A program made the position numbers and the translations under genes. Source: DATKFM01 sp963851215 (GTDB lineage Bacteria > Pseudomonadota > Alphaproteobacteria > Dongiales > Dongiaceae). From it: a stretch of 64,000 bases of DNA. Position 1 is the stretch's first letter. Each line of letters begins with the position of its first letter. The stretch covers positions 558,001 through 622,000 of the forward strand of contig CAWKOG010000016.1 in NCBI GenBank assembly GCA_963851215.1, in the 5' to 3' direction. The notes below the pieces were generated by a model, which saw only the letters and a list, made by a program, of their open reading frames with translations, was not told the origin of the DNA and did not search any database. This document shows, piece by piece, positions 44,987 through 56,350 of this stretch.

Positions 44987-45191
44987 CCCCTCTCCCCTTG
45001 GGGGAGAGGGGCAGAGGTGAGGGGTTTCGCGCGCAAGCGCGCAACAATTTTTGACCGAAGTCGAAGGCTTATCGTTTGGTGAAAGGTCGTAAGCCAATGA
45101 CTTTCGTAGCGACTGGAGCCACGGGACTCATCGGCGCCTCGCGGCGTGAGACCCCTCACCCCCTGCCCCCTCTCCCCCAAGGGGAGTGGGG
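44987..45191. repeat. About 205-bp palindromic element, copy 2
   Basis: Arms 44987-45042 and 45133-45191 are inverted copies carrying CTCCCCTTGGGGGAGAGG and GTGAGGGGT blocks, like the element at 12181-12388. It separates the ATPase gene from the first permease gene inside the nucleoside transporter operon. Confidence 0.85.
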
Positions 45192-45237
45192 AGTCTATCG
45201 CGTCAACTGAATGCATCGGCGCGGCCCGCATCATCGC

Positions 45238-46833
<1,596 letters not shown>

Positions 46834-46839
46834 GCCCCG

Positions 46840-47829
46840 CTATGGGCAAGCGTTGTCGGCCGTGTAGTCATGCACCTGGATCTTGCCGCTGACGATGTCG
46901 GCCTTGGCGGCTTCCACCTTGGCCTTCATGTCGCCGGTGATCAGGGCCTGGTTGTTCTCGTCCAGCGCCCAGCCCACGCCGTCCTCGGCCAGGCCGAGGA
47001 TCTGCAGGCCCGGCTTCCAGCTGCCGTCCTGCGCGGTCTTGAAGGAGTTGTAGACCGCGAGATCGACGCGCTTCAGCATGGAGGTGAGCATGGTGCCGGG
47101 GTGGATGTAGTTCTGGTTGCTGTCGACGCCGATCGCCAGCTTGCCCGCATCCTTCGCCGCCTGATAGACGCCGAGACCGGTGCCGCCAGCCGCCGCATAA
47201 ACCACGTCGGCGCCGCGATCGAACTGGCTGCGCGCCAATTCGCCGCCCTTTGTCGGATCGTTCCAGGCGTCACCGGTGGTGCCGGTCATGTTCTCGAACA
47301 CTTCGGCGCCGCCATTGGCATACTTCGCGCCCTGAACGTAACCGCAGGCGAACTTGCGGATCAGCGGGATATCCATGCCGCCGACGAAGCCGACCTTGCC
47401 GGTTTTCGACGCCATGGAGGCCAGCACGCCCACCAGGAAGGAGCCTTCATGCTCCTTGAAGATGATCGACTGCACGTTCGGCAGATCCACCACGTCGTCG
47501 ATCAGCGTGAACTTCACGTTGGGGAATTCCGCCGCCACGGTCTTGATCGCCGGCGCCTGGGCGAAGCCGGTGGCGACGATGACGGTGGCACCACGCTCGG
47601 CCAGCTTGCGCAGCGACTGCTCGCGCTGAGATTCGTTGGTCACTTCGAACTCGGCGTACTCGACGCCGGTTTCCTTCTTGAACGTCTCGGCGCCGTTATA
47701 GGCCGCCTCGTTGAACGATTTGTCGAACTTGCCGCCGAGATCGTAGATCACCGCGGGTTTGAAGTCCTGCGCCGCCGCCGGCGCTATCAAAGCGAAAACC
47801 GCGGCTGCAGCCATCATCAGGCGTTTCAT
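46840..47829 (-). CDS. BMP-family nucleoside-binding periplasmic protein
   Basis: A 329-residue basic-membrane-protein-family solute receptor with a Sec signal peptide (MKRLMMAAAAVFALIAPAAA). DLGGKFDKSFNEAAYNGAE, FKEHEGSFLVGVLAS, GKVGFVGGMDIPLIRKFACGY and GVDSNQNYIHPGTMLTSMLK are typical of PnrA/BmpA-like proteins that bind purine and other nucleosides. It is first in the leftward cluster, with a candidate promoter region of 155 bp behind it that includes a GTTTATG direct repeat (47856-47876). Ligand class is well supported by salvage genes downstream. Confidence 0.93.
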   Translation of the reverse strand: MKRLMMAAAAVFALIAPAAAQDFKPAVIYDLGGKFDKSFNEAAYNGAETFKKETGVEYAEFEVTNESQREQSLRKLAERGATVIVATGFAQAPAIKTVAAEFPNVKFTLIDDVVDLPNVQSIIFKEHEGSFLVGVLASMASKTGKVGFVGGMDIPLIRKFACGYVQGAKYANGGAEVFENMTGTTGDAWNDPTKGGELARSQFDRGADVVYAAAGGTGLGVYQAAKDAGKLAIGVDSNQNYIHPGTMLTSMLKRVDLAVYNSFKTAQDGSWKPGLQILGLAEDGVGWALDENNQALITGDMKAKVEAAKADIVSGKIQVHDYTADNACP

Positions 47830-47948
47830 GGGGTCTCTACTCCCTGCAATGTTGCTGTTTATGATGGAGTTTATGGTCCGGCGAGGATAGCCAAGCCCCG
47901 CAACAGGGGCCAGCCCCCATTCGCTTGTTAAAATCGTTATAAATCAAG

Positions 47949-47984
47949 AACCCGGCAACGGCTTTCGCCGCTGTGAAGCGGGTT
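47949..47984 (-). terminator. Candidate terminator hairpin after hutH
   Basis: On the minus strand, just after the hutH stop, AACCCG pairs with CGGGTT and encloses an inner hairpin CGGC-GAAA-GCCG with a stable tetraloop. A weak CTTGATTTAT follows instead of a clean T-run. Confidence 0.45.
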
Positions 47985-49514
47985 TCATGCCAGGGCGCGG
48001 AACGGAACGAGACGGCGGATCTCGCCCGAACTGACGAGTTCTGCAACCGCGGCGATATCGGGCGCCATCTCCCGGTCCTGGTCCCAGAACGCCGCCCGGC
48101 CGCGCACCGCGCCGTGGATTTTCTGCAGCAGCGGGCTGGTCTTGAGCGGCCGGCGCAGGTCGATGCCCTGGGCGGCGGCCAGCAGTTCGATGGCGGCGAC
48201 GGCGCCGCTGTTGGCGGCCATCTCGCCCAGCCGCCGCGCCGCATAGGTCGCCATGCTCACATGGTCCTCCTGATTGGCGGAGGTGGGCAGGCTGTCGACG
48301 CTGGCGGGATGGGCCAAGCTCTTGTTTTCCGACGCCAGCGCCGCCGCCGTGACATGGGCCAGCATGAAGCCGGAGTTCAAGCCGGGTTCTGGCACCAGGA
48401 AGGCCGGCAGGGCGCTGAACTTGGCATCGGTCAGCATGGCCACGCGGCGCTCCGACAAGGCGCCGATCTCGGCCAGGGCGATGGCGATGACATCGGCGGC
48501 CATGGCCACCGGCTCGGCATGGAAGTTGCCGCCGGAGATCACCTCGCCCTCCTTGGCGAAGACCAGCGGATTGTCCGACACGGCATTGGCCTCGCGGGTC
48601 AGCACACCTGCCGAGTGGCGCAGCAGATCCAGCGCCGCGCCCATCACCTGAGGCTGGCAGCGCAGGGAGTAGGGATCCTGGACGCGGTCGCAATCGATGT
48701 GGGAACGGCGGATCTCGCTGTCGGCCATCAGCTCGAGCAGCGCCGCCGCCACTTCGATCTGGCCGAGCTGGCCGCGAATTTTGTGAATGCGGGGATCGAA
48801 CGGCGCATCGCTGCCCGCCGCGGCATCCACCGACAGGGCGCCGGCCGCAAGGGCGGCGGCGAACACATTCTCCGCCGCGAACAGGCCCACGAGGCCCAGA
48901 GCGGTGGAGGTCTGGGTGCCGTTCAGCAGCGCCAGCCCTTCCTTGGCCGCGAGATCGATCGGCGCCAGCCCCGCCGCCTTCAACCCCTCGACAGCGGGCA
49001 TGACGCGGCCGCCGACGCGCATCTGGCCGATGCCCATCAGCGCGCCGGTCATATGGGCCAACGGCGCCAGATCGCCTGACGCACCGACCGAGCCCTTCGA
49101 CGGCACGCAAGGGTATGCGCCGGCATTGATCAGCGTCACCATGGCTTCCAGCACCGGCCGCCTGATGCCGGAAAATCCCAGCGCCAGGCTGTTCACCTTC
49201 AAGATCATCATTAGCCGGACCGTGCGGTCATCAAGCAGCGGGCCGAAACCAGCGGCATGAGACAGCACAAGGCGGCGCTGCAGTTCCGTCACCTGATCGT
49301 CGGCGATGCGGGTGTGGGCCAGGCTGCCGAAGCCGGTATTGATGCCATAGACCGTGCGGTGCTCGCGGATAACCGCCGAGACGGTCTCCGCCGACGCCGC
49401 CACCGCCGGCCAGCAGGCGGGATCGAGCGCCACCGGCCGCCCGGACTCATGGAGATTGCGCAGATCGGCCAGGGTGAGCGTGCCCGGCTTGATGGTGAAA
49501 AGGTCGGACGCCAT
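47985..49514 (-). CDS. hutH: Histidine ammonia-lyase
   Basis: A 509-residue lyase converting histidine to urocanate. The MIO cofactor forms from Ala145-Ser146-Gly147 in VGASGDLAPLAH. Other signatures are the catalytic YGINTGFGSL near the N-terminus, NGTQTSTALGL, QDPYSLRCQPQVMG and SGGNFHAEPVAM. No hutU, hutI or hutG lies nearby and a PECR-type enzyme is not expected in this pathway, so it is an isolated hut gene, or a related aromatic ammonia-lyase; the sequence favours histidine. Confidence 0.92.
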   Translation of the reverse strand: MASDLFTIKPGTLTLADLRNLHESGRPVALDPACWPAVAASAETVSAVIREHRTVYGINTGFGSLAHTRIADDQVTELQRRLVLSHAAGFGPLLDDRTVRLMMILKVNSLALGFSGIRRPVLEAMVTLINAGAYPCVPSKGSVGASGDLAPLAHMTGALMGIGQMRVGGRVMPAVEGLKAAGLAPIDLAAKEGLALLNGTQTSTALGLVGLFAAENVFAAALAAGALSVDAAAGSDAPFDPRIHKIRGQLGQIEVAAALLELMADSEIRRSHIDCDRVQDPYSLRCQPQVMGAALDLLRHSAGVLTREANAVSDNPLVFAKEGEVISGGNFHAEPVAMAADVIAIALAEIGALSERRVAMLTDAKFSALPAFLVPEPGLNSGFMLAHVTAAALASENKSLAHPASVDSLPTSANQEDHVSMATYAARRLGEMAANSGAVAAIELLAAAQGIDLRRPLKTSPLLQKIHGAVRGRAAFWDQDREMAPDIAAVAELVSSGEIRRLVPFRALA

Positions 49515-49582
49515 GGGAAAAACGGTCTCCGTTGCAGGGCCTGTTGATAGCAGGGCGCGGCCCGGCGCTCAAAGGCCAGCCC

Positions 49583-50380
49583 TCAGGTTTCGACCGGATG
49601 CCAGAAGTAGCTGTCGATGACGGTCAGCGCGCGAAAGCCGTTGCGTTCCAGGATCGGCCGGCTGTCGTCGCTGGCCTCGACCGCGAGGTAGGCGGCGCCC
49701 CGCGAGCGCGCCAGCGCCGCCCGTATCCCGACCAGCGCCCGATAGATGCCGCGGGAGCGGTAGGCCTTGAGCGTCGAGCCGCCCCACAGCGTGGCGAAGG
49801 CGCGGCCGCCATGGAATCGGATCCAGCCGGTGGAAACCGGAGCGGCGCCGGCATAGGCGATGTAGATGGCGAGCGCCTGGGGATCCTGCGCCAGCTCCGC
49901 CGCCAGCGCGCCGGCGAGCCAGTTATTGTCGTCGTCCCAGACCTCGGTCTCGACGGCCACAAGGTCGGCCAGTGCCGCCGGATCGGTCACGCGGCGGATG
50001 TCGATGCCGGCGGGCGATGTCGGCGCGTCGTCCGTGCCCACCGGCCGCACCATCAGGGTCTCGCGGCCGCCTTGTTCGAAACCCTTGGCCAGCAACCGTG
50101 CGCCCAGGCCGGCGGGCCGGTCATGGGCGTGAACTTTCCATTCGATGCTGTGCTTCAGTTCGGCAAAGCGGGCAACGACCGCGTCGATGCAGCCATCCGC
50201 CGTGCCTTCGTCCAGCGCGGTGAATTCGACGGTGTTCTGGTGCGGTTCCGGCGACGGCCCGACGGTGTAGGACGCGCCCGCCAGCCGCTCCTGCCGGTAG
50301 CCCGGGCCGGGCGGCGGCGGATTGGCGCGCATCTCCCGGTCGAACAGGGCGAGAATCTCGGCATCGGTTTCCGGCGCCAT
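49583..50380 (-). CDS. GNAT family N-acetyltransferase
   Basis: A 265-residue protein whose C-terminal half is a GNAT domain: the acetyl-CoA loop is GGSTLKAYRSRGIYRALVG, followed by LAVEASDDSRPILERNGF. The N-terminal half (MAPETDAEILALFDREMR, GPGYRQERLAGAS) matches two-part GNAT proteins found in actinobacteria and alphaproteobacteria. ATG 50380 is taken; a longer open frame to 51358 overlaps the opposite-strand binding-protein gene and is not credible. Substrate unknown. Confidence 0.8.
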   Translation of the reverse strand: MAPETDAEILALFDREMRANPPPPGPGYRQERLAGASYTVGPSPEPHQNTVEFTALDEGTADGCIDAVVARFAELKHSIEWKVHAHDRPAGLGARLLAKGFEQGGRETLMVRPVGTDDAPTSPAGIDIRRVTDPAALADLVAVETEVWDDDNNWLAGALAAELAQDPQALAIYIAYAGAAPVSTGWIRFHGGRAFATLWGGSTLKAYRSRGIYRALVGIRAALARSRGAAYLAVEASDDSRPILERNGFRALTVIDSYFWHPVET

Positions 50381-50527
50381 CGCCGGAGCATAGAAATGCG
50401 AGACGCGGACCGCAAAATGTTTCCCGGCGAATCTACTTCTAATCGATGTCGAGCATGCGCTCGGCAGGCGTGACAATGCGCGCAGAGCCGCCGAGACTAC
50501 GGCAGCGGATTCACTGCAGACTGATTC

Positions 50528-51331
50528 ATGCCCGTAGCTCGGCCATCTGTTCTCAGGCAGCTCATTGCAATCAGCACCGCGCTGACGGTTGTACTGACGT
50601 TCTGTGCAGCCAGTGCCGGCGAGACGCTGGAGCGCGTGCTGGCGGCCAAGACGCTGGTACTCGCCGTCGATGAAGAGTACCCGCCCTTCGCTTCGCGCAA
50701 TCATGCCGGGGAGATGAAGGGCTTCGACATCGATGTGGCGCGGGAGCTCGCGGCGCGCCTGGACGTGACGCTCAAGGTCGTCACGCCCGGCTGGAATGAA
50801 GTCCTCGCTGGGGACTGGCAAGGCCGCTGGGACATTGCCATGGGCGGCCTCGAAGCGGCCGCCGCGAAAGAAGCCGGATTGGCGCCCGCAGCCGTCTATG
50901 CCGACGCGCCGGCGGTGATCCTGGTACATCGCGGCGGGGCTGCGATCGGCGGCCTCCACGGCAAGCGCGTTGGCGTCGAGGCCGGCAGTCGCTATGAGGC
51001 CTATCTGCAGCGCGAGATACCGGGAGCGGAAATCGTGACGTTCGAGATTGAACCCCTGGCCATCGACGACCTGGCCAAGGGTAATGGCGCAGCACTCGAT
51101 GCCGTCCTGCTCGGCCTGCTGGCGGCGCAGGATGCCGTCGGCATCGGCAAGGCGGTGGAGATCGCCGGCCCGCCGCTCTTCTCCCAGCCCTTCGTCATCG
51201 CCGCTGAGCTGGGCGATCCCGAATTCGAAATCCGCATCGCCGAGGCCGTGGAAGCCCTGCACGCTGACGGCAAGCTGGCGCGGTTGTCGATGGAGCATCT
51301 GGGAATCGACGCGGCACCGGCAGCGCCATAG
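50528..51331 (+). CDS. Amino-acid-type periplasmic solute-binding protein (SBP_bac_3)
   Basis: A 267-residue exported receptor. A signal peptide (LIAISTALTVVLTFCAASAG) precedes the typical LVLAVDEEYPPFASRN and GFDIDVARELAARLD, then GRWDIAMGGLEA. No permease or ATPase gene adjoins it, so it is an orphan that may serve a distant ABC transporter or, as some members do, act as a cyclohexadienyl-dehydratase-like enzyme or sensor. Ligand unknown. Divergent from the GNAT gene. Confidence 0.85.
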   Translation: MPVARPSVLRQLIAISTALTVVLTFCAASAGETLERVLAAKTLVLAVDEEYPPFASRNHAGEMKGFDIDVARELAARLDVTLKVVTPGWNEVLAGDWQGRWDIAMGGLEAAAAKEAGLAPAAVYADAPAVILVHRGGAAIGGLHGKRVGVEAGSRYEAYLQREIPGAEIVTFEIEPLAIDDLAKGNGAALDAVLLGLLAAQDAVGIGKAVEIAGPPLFSQPFVIAAELGDPEFEIRIAEAVEALHADGKLARLSMEHLGIDAAPAAP

Positions 51332-51504
51332 GCTCGTCGAAAGCAACTCATGTCGCACCCTGACCAGCCATGTCGCCCGACCGCCAGAGTCCGTCGCGGC
51401 GGCACGGGCTTTCCCGGGGCCCTTGACTAGCGTGCCCTAAATGTAAGATTCCGCAGGATTAATGCTCCCGCCCCTGCCGCAGAAAGCCCTCAGGACCCCC
51501 ACTC

Positions 51505-52212
<708 letters not shown>

Positions 52213-52221
52213 GGCGCGCCG

Positions 52222-52992
52222 TTACCCCGCCCTTGCCGTCACGCCGCCATCGACGGCGTGGGTCGAGCCGGTGACGAAGCTGGCGAGATCGGATGCGAGA
52301 TAGAGAATCGAATTGGCGATTTCCGAGGCCTGGGCCACGCGCTTCACCGGCCTGTTCTGCGTCAGGATGGCATAGCCGGCGGCAACATCGCCATTTCCCA
52401 GGGCGCGGCCCAGATCCTGCAGCATCTCCGTATCGACCGCACCTGGGCAAACGCAGTTGACGCGGATGTCGGGCGCCAGCTCGATGGCGAGGTCGCGGCT
52501 CATATTCACCACCCCGCCCTTGGAAGCGCAGTAGAGCGTCAGACCCGTGCCCCGGCCGCCGAGGCCCAATATCGACGCCACATTGACGATATTCCCCTTG
52601 CTCGCCCGGAGCGCCGGCACGGCATGCTTGGTGCAGAAGAAGACCGCGCGCAGATTTACATTGAGCATCTCGTTCCAGTCAGCCTCGGTCGTCTCTTCGA
52701 TCTTGAGGCCCGCCCCGCCGATTCCCGCATTGTTGACCAGCACATCCAGCCCCTGAAGCCTGGCGATCGCGCCCTCGACCACTCGCTGGCAATCGGCGAC
52801 GAGGCCGAGATTTCCCGGTGCGGCAACGGCCCTGTCGCCGGCGCCAAGCTCGGCCAGCGTCTTGGCGACGGACGCTTCGCTGCTGCCGTTCACGGCAACA
52901 TGGGCGCCGGCGCGCAGGAACGCTTCGACCGCGGCGCGCCCAATGCCGCGCGTGCCCCCGGTAACGAGGATTTTCTTGCCCTTGAAGTCCAT
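52222..52992 (-). CDS. Short-chain dehydrogenase/reductase (classical SDR)
   Basis: A 256-residue classical SDR with TGGTRGIGRAAVEAF for NAD(P) binding, NNAGIGG, the catalytic Ser in NVASILGLGG and YCASK as the Tyr-Lys pair, and a C-terminal GSTHAVDGGVTAR. The length and motifs match FabG-like 3-oxoacyl reductases and sugar or steroid dehydrogenases. It is convergent with the corrinoid gene, 9 bp apart. Substrate unknown. Confidence 0.88.
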   Translation of the reverse strand: MDFKGKKILVTGGTRGIGRAAVEAFLRAGAHVAVNGSSEASVAKTLAELGAGDRAVAAPGNLGLVADCQRVVEGAIARLQGLDVLVNNAGIGGAGLKIEETTEADWNEMLNVNLRAVFFCTKHAVPALRASKGNIVNVASILGLGGRGTGLTLYCASKGGVVNMSRDLAIELAPDIRVNCVCPGAVDTEMLQDLGRALGNGDVAAGYAILTQNRPVKRVAQASEIANSILYLASDLASFVTGSTHAVDGGVTARAG

Positions 52993-53107
52993 GGATCGCC
53001 CCCTGCGCTAGATCATCCCCATCCATCCGACGGATTGGGGAACGTCATACTGGGGGTCAGTCACATCGCGGGCAAGGCAAGTGCGGCCTGGCACGCTGAC
53101 GCCACGG

Positions 53108-53567
53108 TCATTCGTCCTGCGCCGCCGTCAGGAGGTTGTCGCGGAGGGCGACGACCGACCGCTGCACCTTGGGGAACTCCTCGGCGGTCAGGCCGGACGC
53201 CTTCATCAGGTTCGTGGTGGATGCTTTGTCGCGCAAGCGGCGGCCGGCGTCGGTCAGGCTGACCACCACCTGGCGCTCGTCCGCGGCGTCGCGCCGGCGG
53301 CGCACATACCCCATGGCCTCGAGCTTCTTGAGCAGGGGCGTCAGCGTGTTGGATTCCAGGAACATCTTTTCGCCCAGGCTGCTGACGGTCTGGTTGTCCT
53401 CTTCGGACAGTGCCACGATGGCGATGTATTGCGGGTAGGTCAGGCCGAGCTGTTCCAGGATCGGCTTGTAGGCCCGCCCAAAGGCCAGGTTGGCGGAATA
53501 GATGGCAAAACACAGGAAGTCGTCGAGCCTGGGGATTGGCCGGCTTCTTCGCTTCTCTGGACTTCAT
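53108..53567 (-). CDS. ohrR: OhrR-type MarR repressor of ohr, reading frame broken at about 53528
   Basis: An organic-peroxide-sensing MarR repressor. The N-terminus (MKSREAKKPANPQ) is in one frame; after one surplus base in the GG at 53528-53529 the sequence continues as LDDFLCFAIYSANLAFGRAY, which contains the reactive Cys of OhrR, and PQYIAIVALSEEDNQTVSSL. The wing and dimer region (LTPLLKKLEAMGYVRRRRD, ERQVVVSLTDAG) follows. The span is one base over 153 codons. The divergent ohr gene and two palindromic operators confirm the identity. Confidence 0.88.
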
Positions 53568-53620
53568 GGGGTCCTCGTCCTCACACGGAAAGGTGATCGC
53601 TTGGGTCTAATATATATCGC

Positions 53621-53637
53621 ATACGATTAAATCGCAA
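53621..53637. promoter_or_regulatory. OhrR operator, site 1 (imperfect)
   Basis: ATACGATTAAATCGCAA is a near copy of the perfect palindrome at 53675, with two mismatches in the right half. It lies about 55 bp before the ohrR start and probably mediates autoregulation. Confidence 0.65.
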
Positions 53638-53674
53638 GCTTGACAAACCACGCCCGGGTCGCTATATTACTCGT

Positions 53675-53691
53675 ATACGATTTAATCGTAT
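53675..53691. promoter_or_regulatory. OhrR operator, site 2 (perfect palindrome)
   Basis: ATACGATTTAATCGTAT has perfect 8-bp arms around one base and lies 38 bp before the ohr ATG, at the expected promoter. The same core as site 1 and the divergent ohrR/ohr layout support OhrR binding. Confidence 0.75.
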
Positions 53692-53728
53692 GACGATTAA
53701 TGGTTCATTTCTCAGAAGGAAAACAGCC

Positions 53729-54130
53729 ATGTCCACGAAGGAAAAAACCCTCTTCACCGGCCGGGCCCACACCACGGGCGGCCGCGACGGCGCCGCCCGC
53801 AGCAGCGACGACTTCATCGACATCAAGCTGCCGCAGCCGCACCCGGCCGCCGAGAACCTCTTCGCCATCGCCTGGTCGGCCTGCTTCATCGGCGCGATCG
53901 AGGTCGCCGCCGGCCAGCGGAAGATCAAGCTGCCGGCCACGCCGGCGGTCGATGCCGAGATCGATCTGAACCTCGGCGACGGCGGCTATTTCCTGCGGGC
54001 GCGCCTCAATGTCAGCGTGCCGGGCGTGGACCGCGCGATCGCGCAAGAGCTGGTCGAGGCGGCGCATGGCATCTGCCCGTACTCCAAGGCGACCCGCGGC
54101 AATATCGAAGTTTCGACCAACGTGCTGTGA
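53729..54130 (+). CDS. ohr: Organic hydroperoxide resistance protein Ohr
   Basis: A 133-residue OsmC-family thiol peroxidase that reduces organic and fatty-acid hydroperoxides. The reactive Cys is in WSACFIGAIEVAA, the resolving Cys in HGICPYSKATRGN; the N-terminal TLFTGRAHTTGGRDG and the Arg before it complete the site. ATG 53729 (MSTKEKTLF) follows AAGGAAA; a start at 53690 would lie in the operator region. Two operator palindromes separate it from divergent ohrR. Confidence 0.96.
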   Translation: MSTKEKTLFTGRAHTTGGRDGAARSSDDFIDIKLPQPHPAAENLFAIAWSACFIGAIEVAAGQRKIKLPATPAVDAEIDLNLGDGGYFLRARLNVSVPGVDRAIAQELVEAAHGICPYSKATRGNIEVSTNVL

Positions 54131-54142
54131 AGGGAATTGGTC

Positions 54143-54169
54143 GGGCCTGCCTACAGACCGGGCAGGCCC
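54143..54169. terminator. Hairpin between ohr and the GS-like gene
   Basis: GGGCCTGCC and GGCAGGCCC form a 9-bp perfect stem with a 9-base loop, 13 bp after the ohr stop and between convergent genes. There is no T-run, so factor-independent termination is uncertain. Confidence 0.45.
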
Positions 54170-54239
54170 AACGCCCCTTGGGCGAGATGCATCGAAGATG
54201 GCTCAGCGGGCGCGTTCTCAGTGCAGATCAGCGATCCCG

Positions 54240-55533
54240 CTAGTAGGCCTCGACATATAGCCGGCATTGCTCGTCCGGCGGCAACTTGCCGATATAATCC
54301 AGCTCCCAGCGCTTGTAGCGGCTATAGGCTTCGTAGAGCGGCGGCGGAATCCAGCCGCGCACGGTTGCATCGGCCTCTAGCGCATCCAGCGCCTCGCCGA
54401 GGGATTGCGGCAGCCTCGTGAGACCGCGCGTGCGGCGCTCCTCGGCGCTCATGGTCTCGGGGTCGGCTTCCGTCACCGGCGGCGCCGGCAGCTTGCGCCG
54501 GATGCCGTCCAGCCCCGCCTGCACCAGCAGCGCCATAGCCAGATAGGGATTGGCGGTGGCATCGGCGGCGCGATATTCGAAGTTGTATTGCGCCGCCGGA
54601 TCGGCGCCGGGCGTCTCGAAGATTGGCGCGATGCGCACCGCCGCCTCGCGGTCGCGATATCCCAGATTGTTGTAGGCCGCGCTCCAGCGGTGGGGCGTCA
54701 GCCGTAAGATAAGACACCACACTCGGCGCCGTCACCGCGCAGAGTGCGGGCATATGGGCGATGATGCCCGCGACGAACTGGCCGGCAACCGCGCCGAGGC
54801 CGTAGGGAGCGCCGGCATCGTAGGTGACGGGACGGCCGGCCTTGTCCCACAGGCTGAGATGGATATGCACACCGCTGCCGACGCCGCCGGTGCTGACCAT
54901 CGGCGCGAAGGTCGCCTTATGTCCCAGGCGGTGCGCGGTGGCGCGGGCGATCTCGCGGACAACAAGCGCGCAGTCGGCGGCACGCACCGGGTCGCTCGGG
55001 CGGTAGGTCACTTCATATTGCTGAACGCCAAATTCCGGCATGTATGAATCCACATCCACGCCGGCCATGCGGAGCGCATGGAGGAACGCGGCGCCGAACT
55101 CGCCATGGCGCCGCACCGAGCCCAGGCCGTAGGCGCCGGCGATACTGGCCTCGGCGCCGCTATAGACGAATTCCTGCTCCAGAGCCCCCAGCAGGCGCAA
55201 CCCGGTCTCCTGCTCGAGCGCCGCCAGCGCGCGCTTCAGAAAGGTACGGGGACAGCAATCCCAGGGCGTGCAGTCGGTGTTGACGACATCGCAGAGGTAG
55301 AAGTGTTCCGGCGGCGAACCGTCGCCGAATTCCACCCGCACCTTGGTGGCCGGGTCCGGCATCAGCAACAGGTCGCCGAACGGCCCAAAGGGACTGTTGC
55401 CGATCGGGCCGAAGGCGGAGATGGCAATGTTGGTGGGCGTCCAGCCGATACCCTTGGTCAGCCGCGCCTCAAGGTCCTTTGCAGGGAACCCCTTGCCCCG
55501 GACCTGGGCCGCGATGTCGCTGTAGCAGAACAT
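54240..55533 (-). CDS. Glutamine-synthetase-like protein, reading frame broken at about 54705
   Basis: A GS-superfamily ligase joining glutamate (or a gamma-glutamyl donor) to an amine. The N-terminal half has GDLLLMPDPATKVRVEFGDG, GALEQEFVY and GSGVHIHLSLWD. After APSVVSYL the frame is lost; dropping one base at 54705 restores RLTPHRWSAAYNNLGYRDRE and the rest (YNFEYRAADATANPYLAMA). The span is one base over 431 codons. It is not GlnA type by length and motifs and more like PuuA/GlnT-type enzymes that use amines; the substrate is open. ATG 55533 (MFCYSDIAAQ) is the likely start. Confidence 0.82.
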
Positions 55534-55744
55534 GATCAACTCGTCGCGAAGCACGAAGCCCTCCCCCAAGATCCTGCGGATGTGGCATGCCGGTGCCGCA
55601 TATCGGTAGCCTACCGGCCCCATAGCAAGCAATGCGGCCAGCAGAAATTCCACAATGCAACGACAAAGGCTGTCCGCTCTGGGTGCACCAAGATGACGGA
55701 CGCCGTGGACGGAACTGTCGTTGCGTCTTCCGCGTTCCTAACAC

Positions 55745-56071
55745 ATGGCAAGGAAAGCCTCGCAGATTCCCCGCTATCTCCTGGCCCAATGCTTCCTCGG
55801 CTGCCTTGCTGGCTTGATCGTTGTTGCAATGCTCCTGGCGACCGATACGGGCGGCATCGCCACTTTGGTTGCCGCTTCATCAGAGCCGATTGGCGCTATC
55901 GCTATTCTTGTTGCAGGATCGCTGATGACCACCGTCCCTCTTGTGGTTGCGACAGCCATCGGCCTGCTCGCCGGTCGCGGCGGGCGTAGCGGCGCTCGAC
56001 GGCCGCTCGGTCAGCGGAGGCTGACACCGGCCGTGCAGACTGTGCCCGCTCGATTGCGGCACCAGCGCTGA
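55745..56071 (+). CDS. Small membrane protein, unknown
   Basis: A 108-residue open frame beginning MARKASQIPRYLLAQCFLG. It has two hydrophobic helices (about residues 16-32 and 50-74) and a basic C-terminal tail. I do not recognise it. The upstream region lacks a strong ribosome-binding site. It ends 3 bp before another small membrane protein gene, and the two could be co-translated. It could also be a chance frame, though hydrophobicity is regular. Confidence 0.45.
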   Translation: MARKASQIPRYLLAQCFLGCLAGLIVVAMLLATDTGGIATLVAASSEPIGAIAILVAGSLMTTVPLVVATAIGLLAGRGGRSGARRPLGQRRLTPAVQTVPARLRHQR

Positions 56072-56074
56072 AGC

Positions 56075-56350
56075 TTGATGAACCGGGCTGGTCAGAAGAA
56101 GACCCTCCGCGGGAAGCTGATTGCGGCTATCTGCAGTGCCGTTGAGTGGGGCGAGCGTCGTGTGCCCCGCGGCATTCGATCGGTCCTCGGCGTTCTCTGC
56201 ATGATCGGCGGCGTGGCCGGATTTCTGCCGGTCCTCGGGTTCTGGATGATCCCTGTCGGACTTGCACTGATCGCACTCGACATTCCCCCGCTGCGCCGTC
56301 GTTTGCTCGCCTGGGTCAGGCGCCACGATTCGGCGGGCGGTGGCCGATAG
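56075..56350 (+). CDS. Small two-helix membrane protein
   Basis: A 91-residue protein with a central hydrophobic region GVLCMIGGVAGFLPVLGFWM and IPVGLALIALDIPPLRR, a pattern resembling small PGPGW-like or exopolysaccharide-associated membrane proteins. Flanks are strongly basic, so both ends probably face the cytoplasm. ATG 56075 or 56078. It follows the 55745 gene by 3 bp. Function unknown. Confidence 0.6.
   Translation: MMNRAGQKKTLRGKLIAAICSAVEWGERRVPRGIRSVLGVLCMIGGVAGFLPVLGFWMIPVGLALIALDIPPLRRRLLAWVRRHDSAGGGR

Noticed and set aside
51332..51504. A cobalamin riboswitch before the corrinoid gene
   Set aside because: I could not find a B12-box-like sequence or the expected stem pattern in the 173-bp leader.
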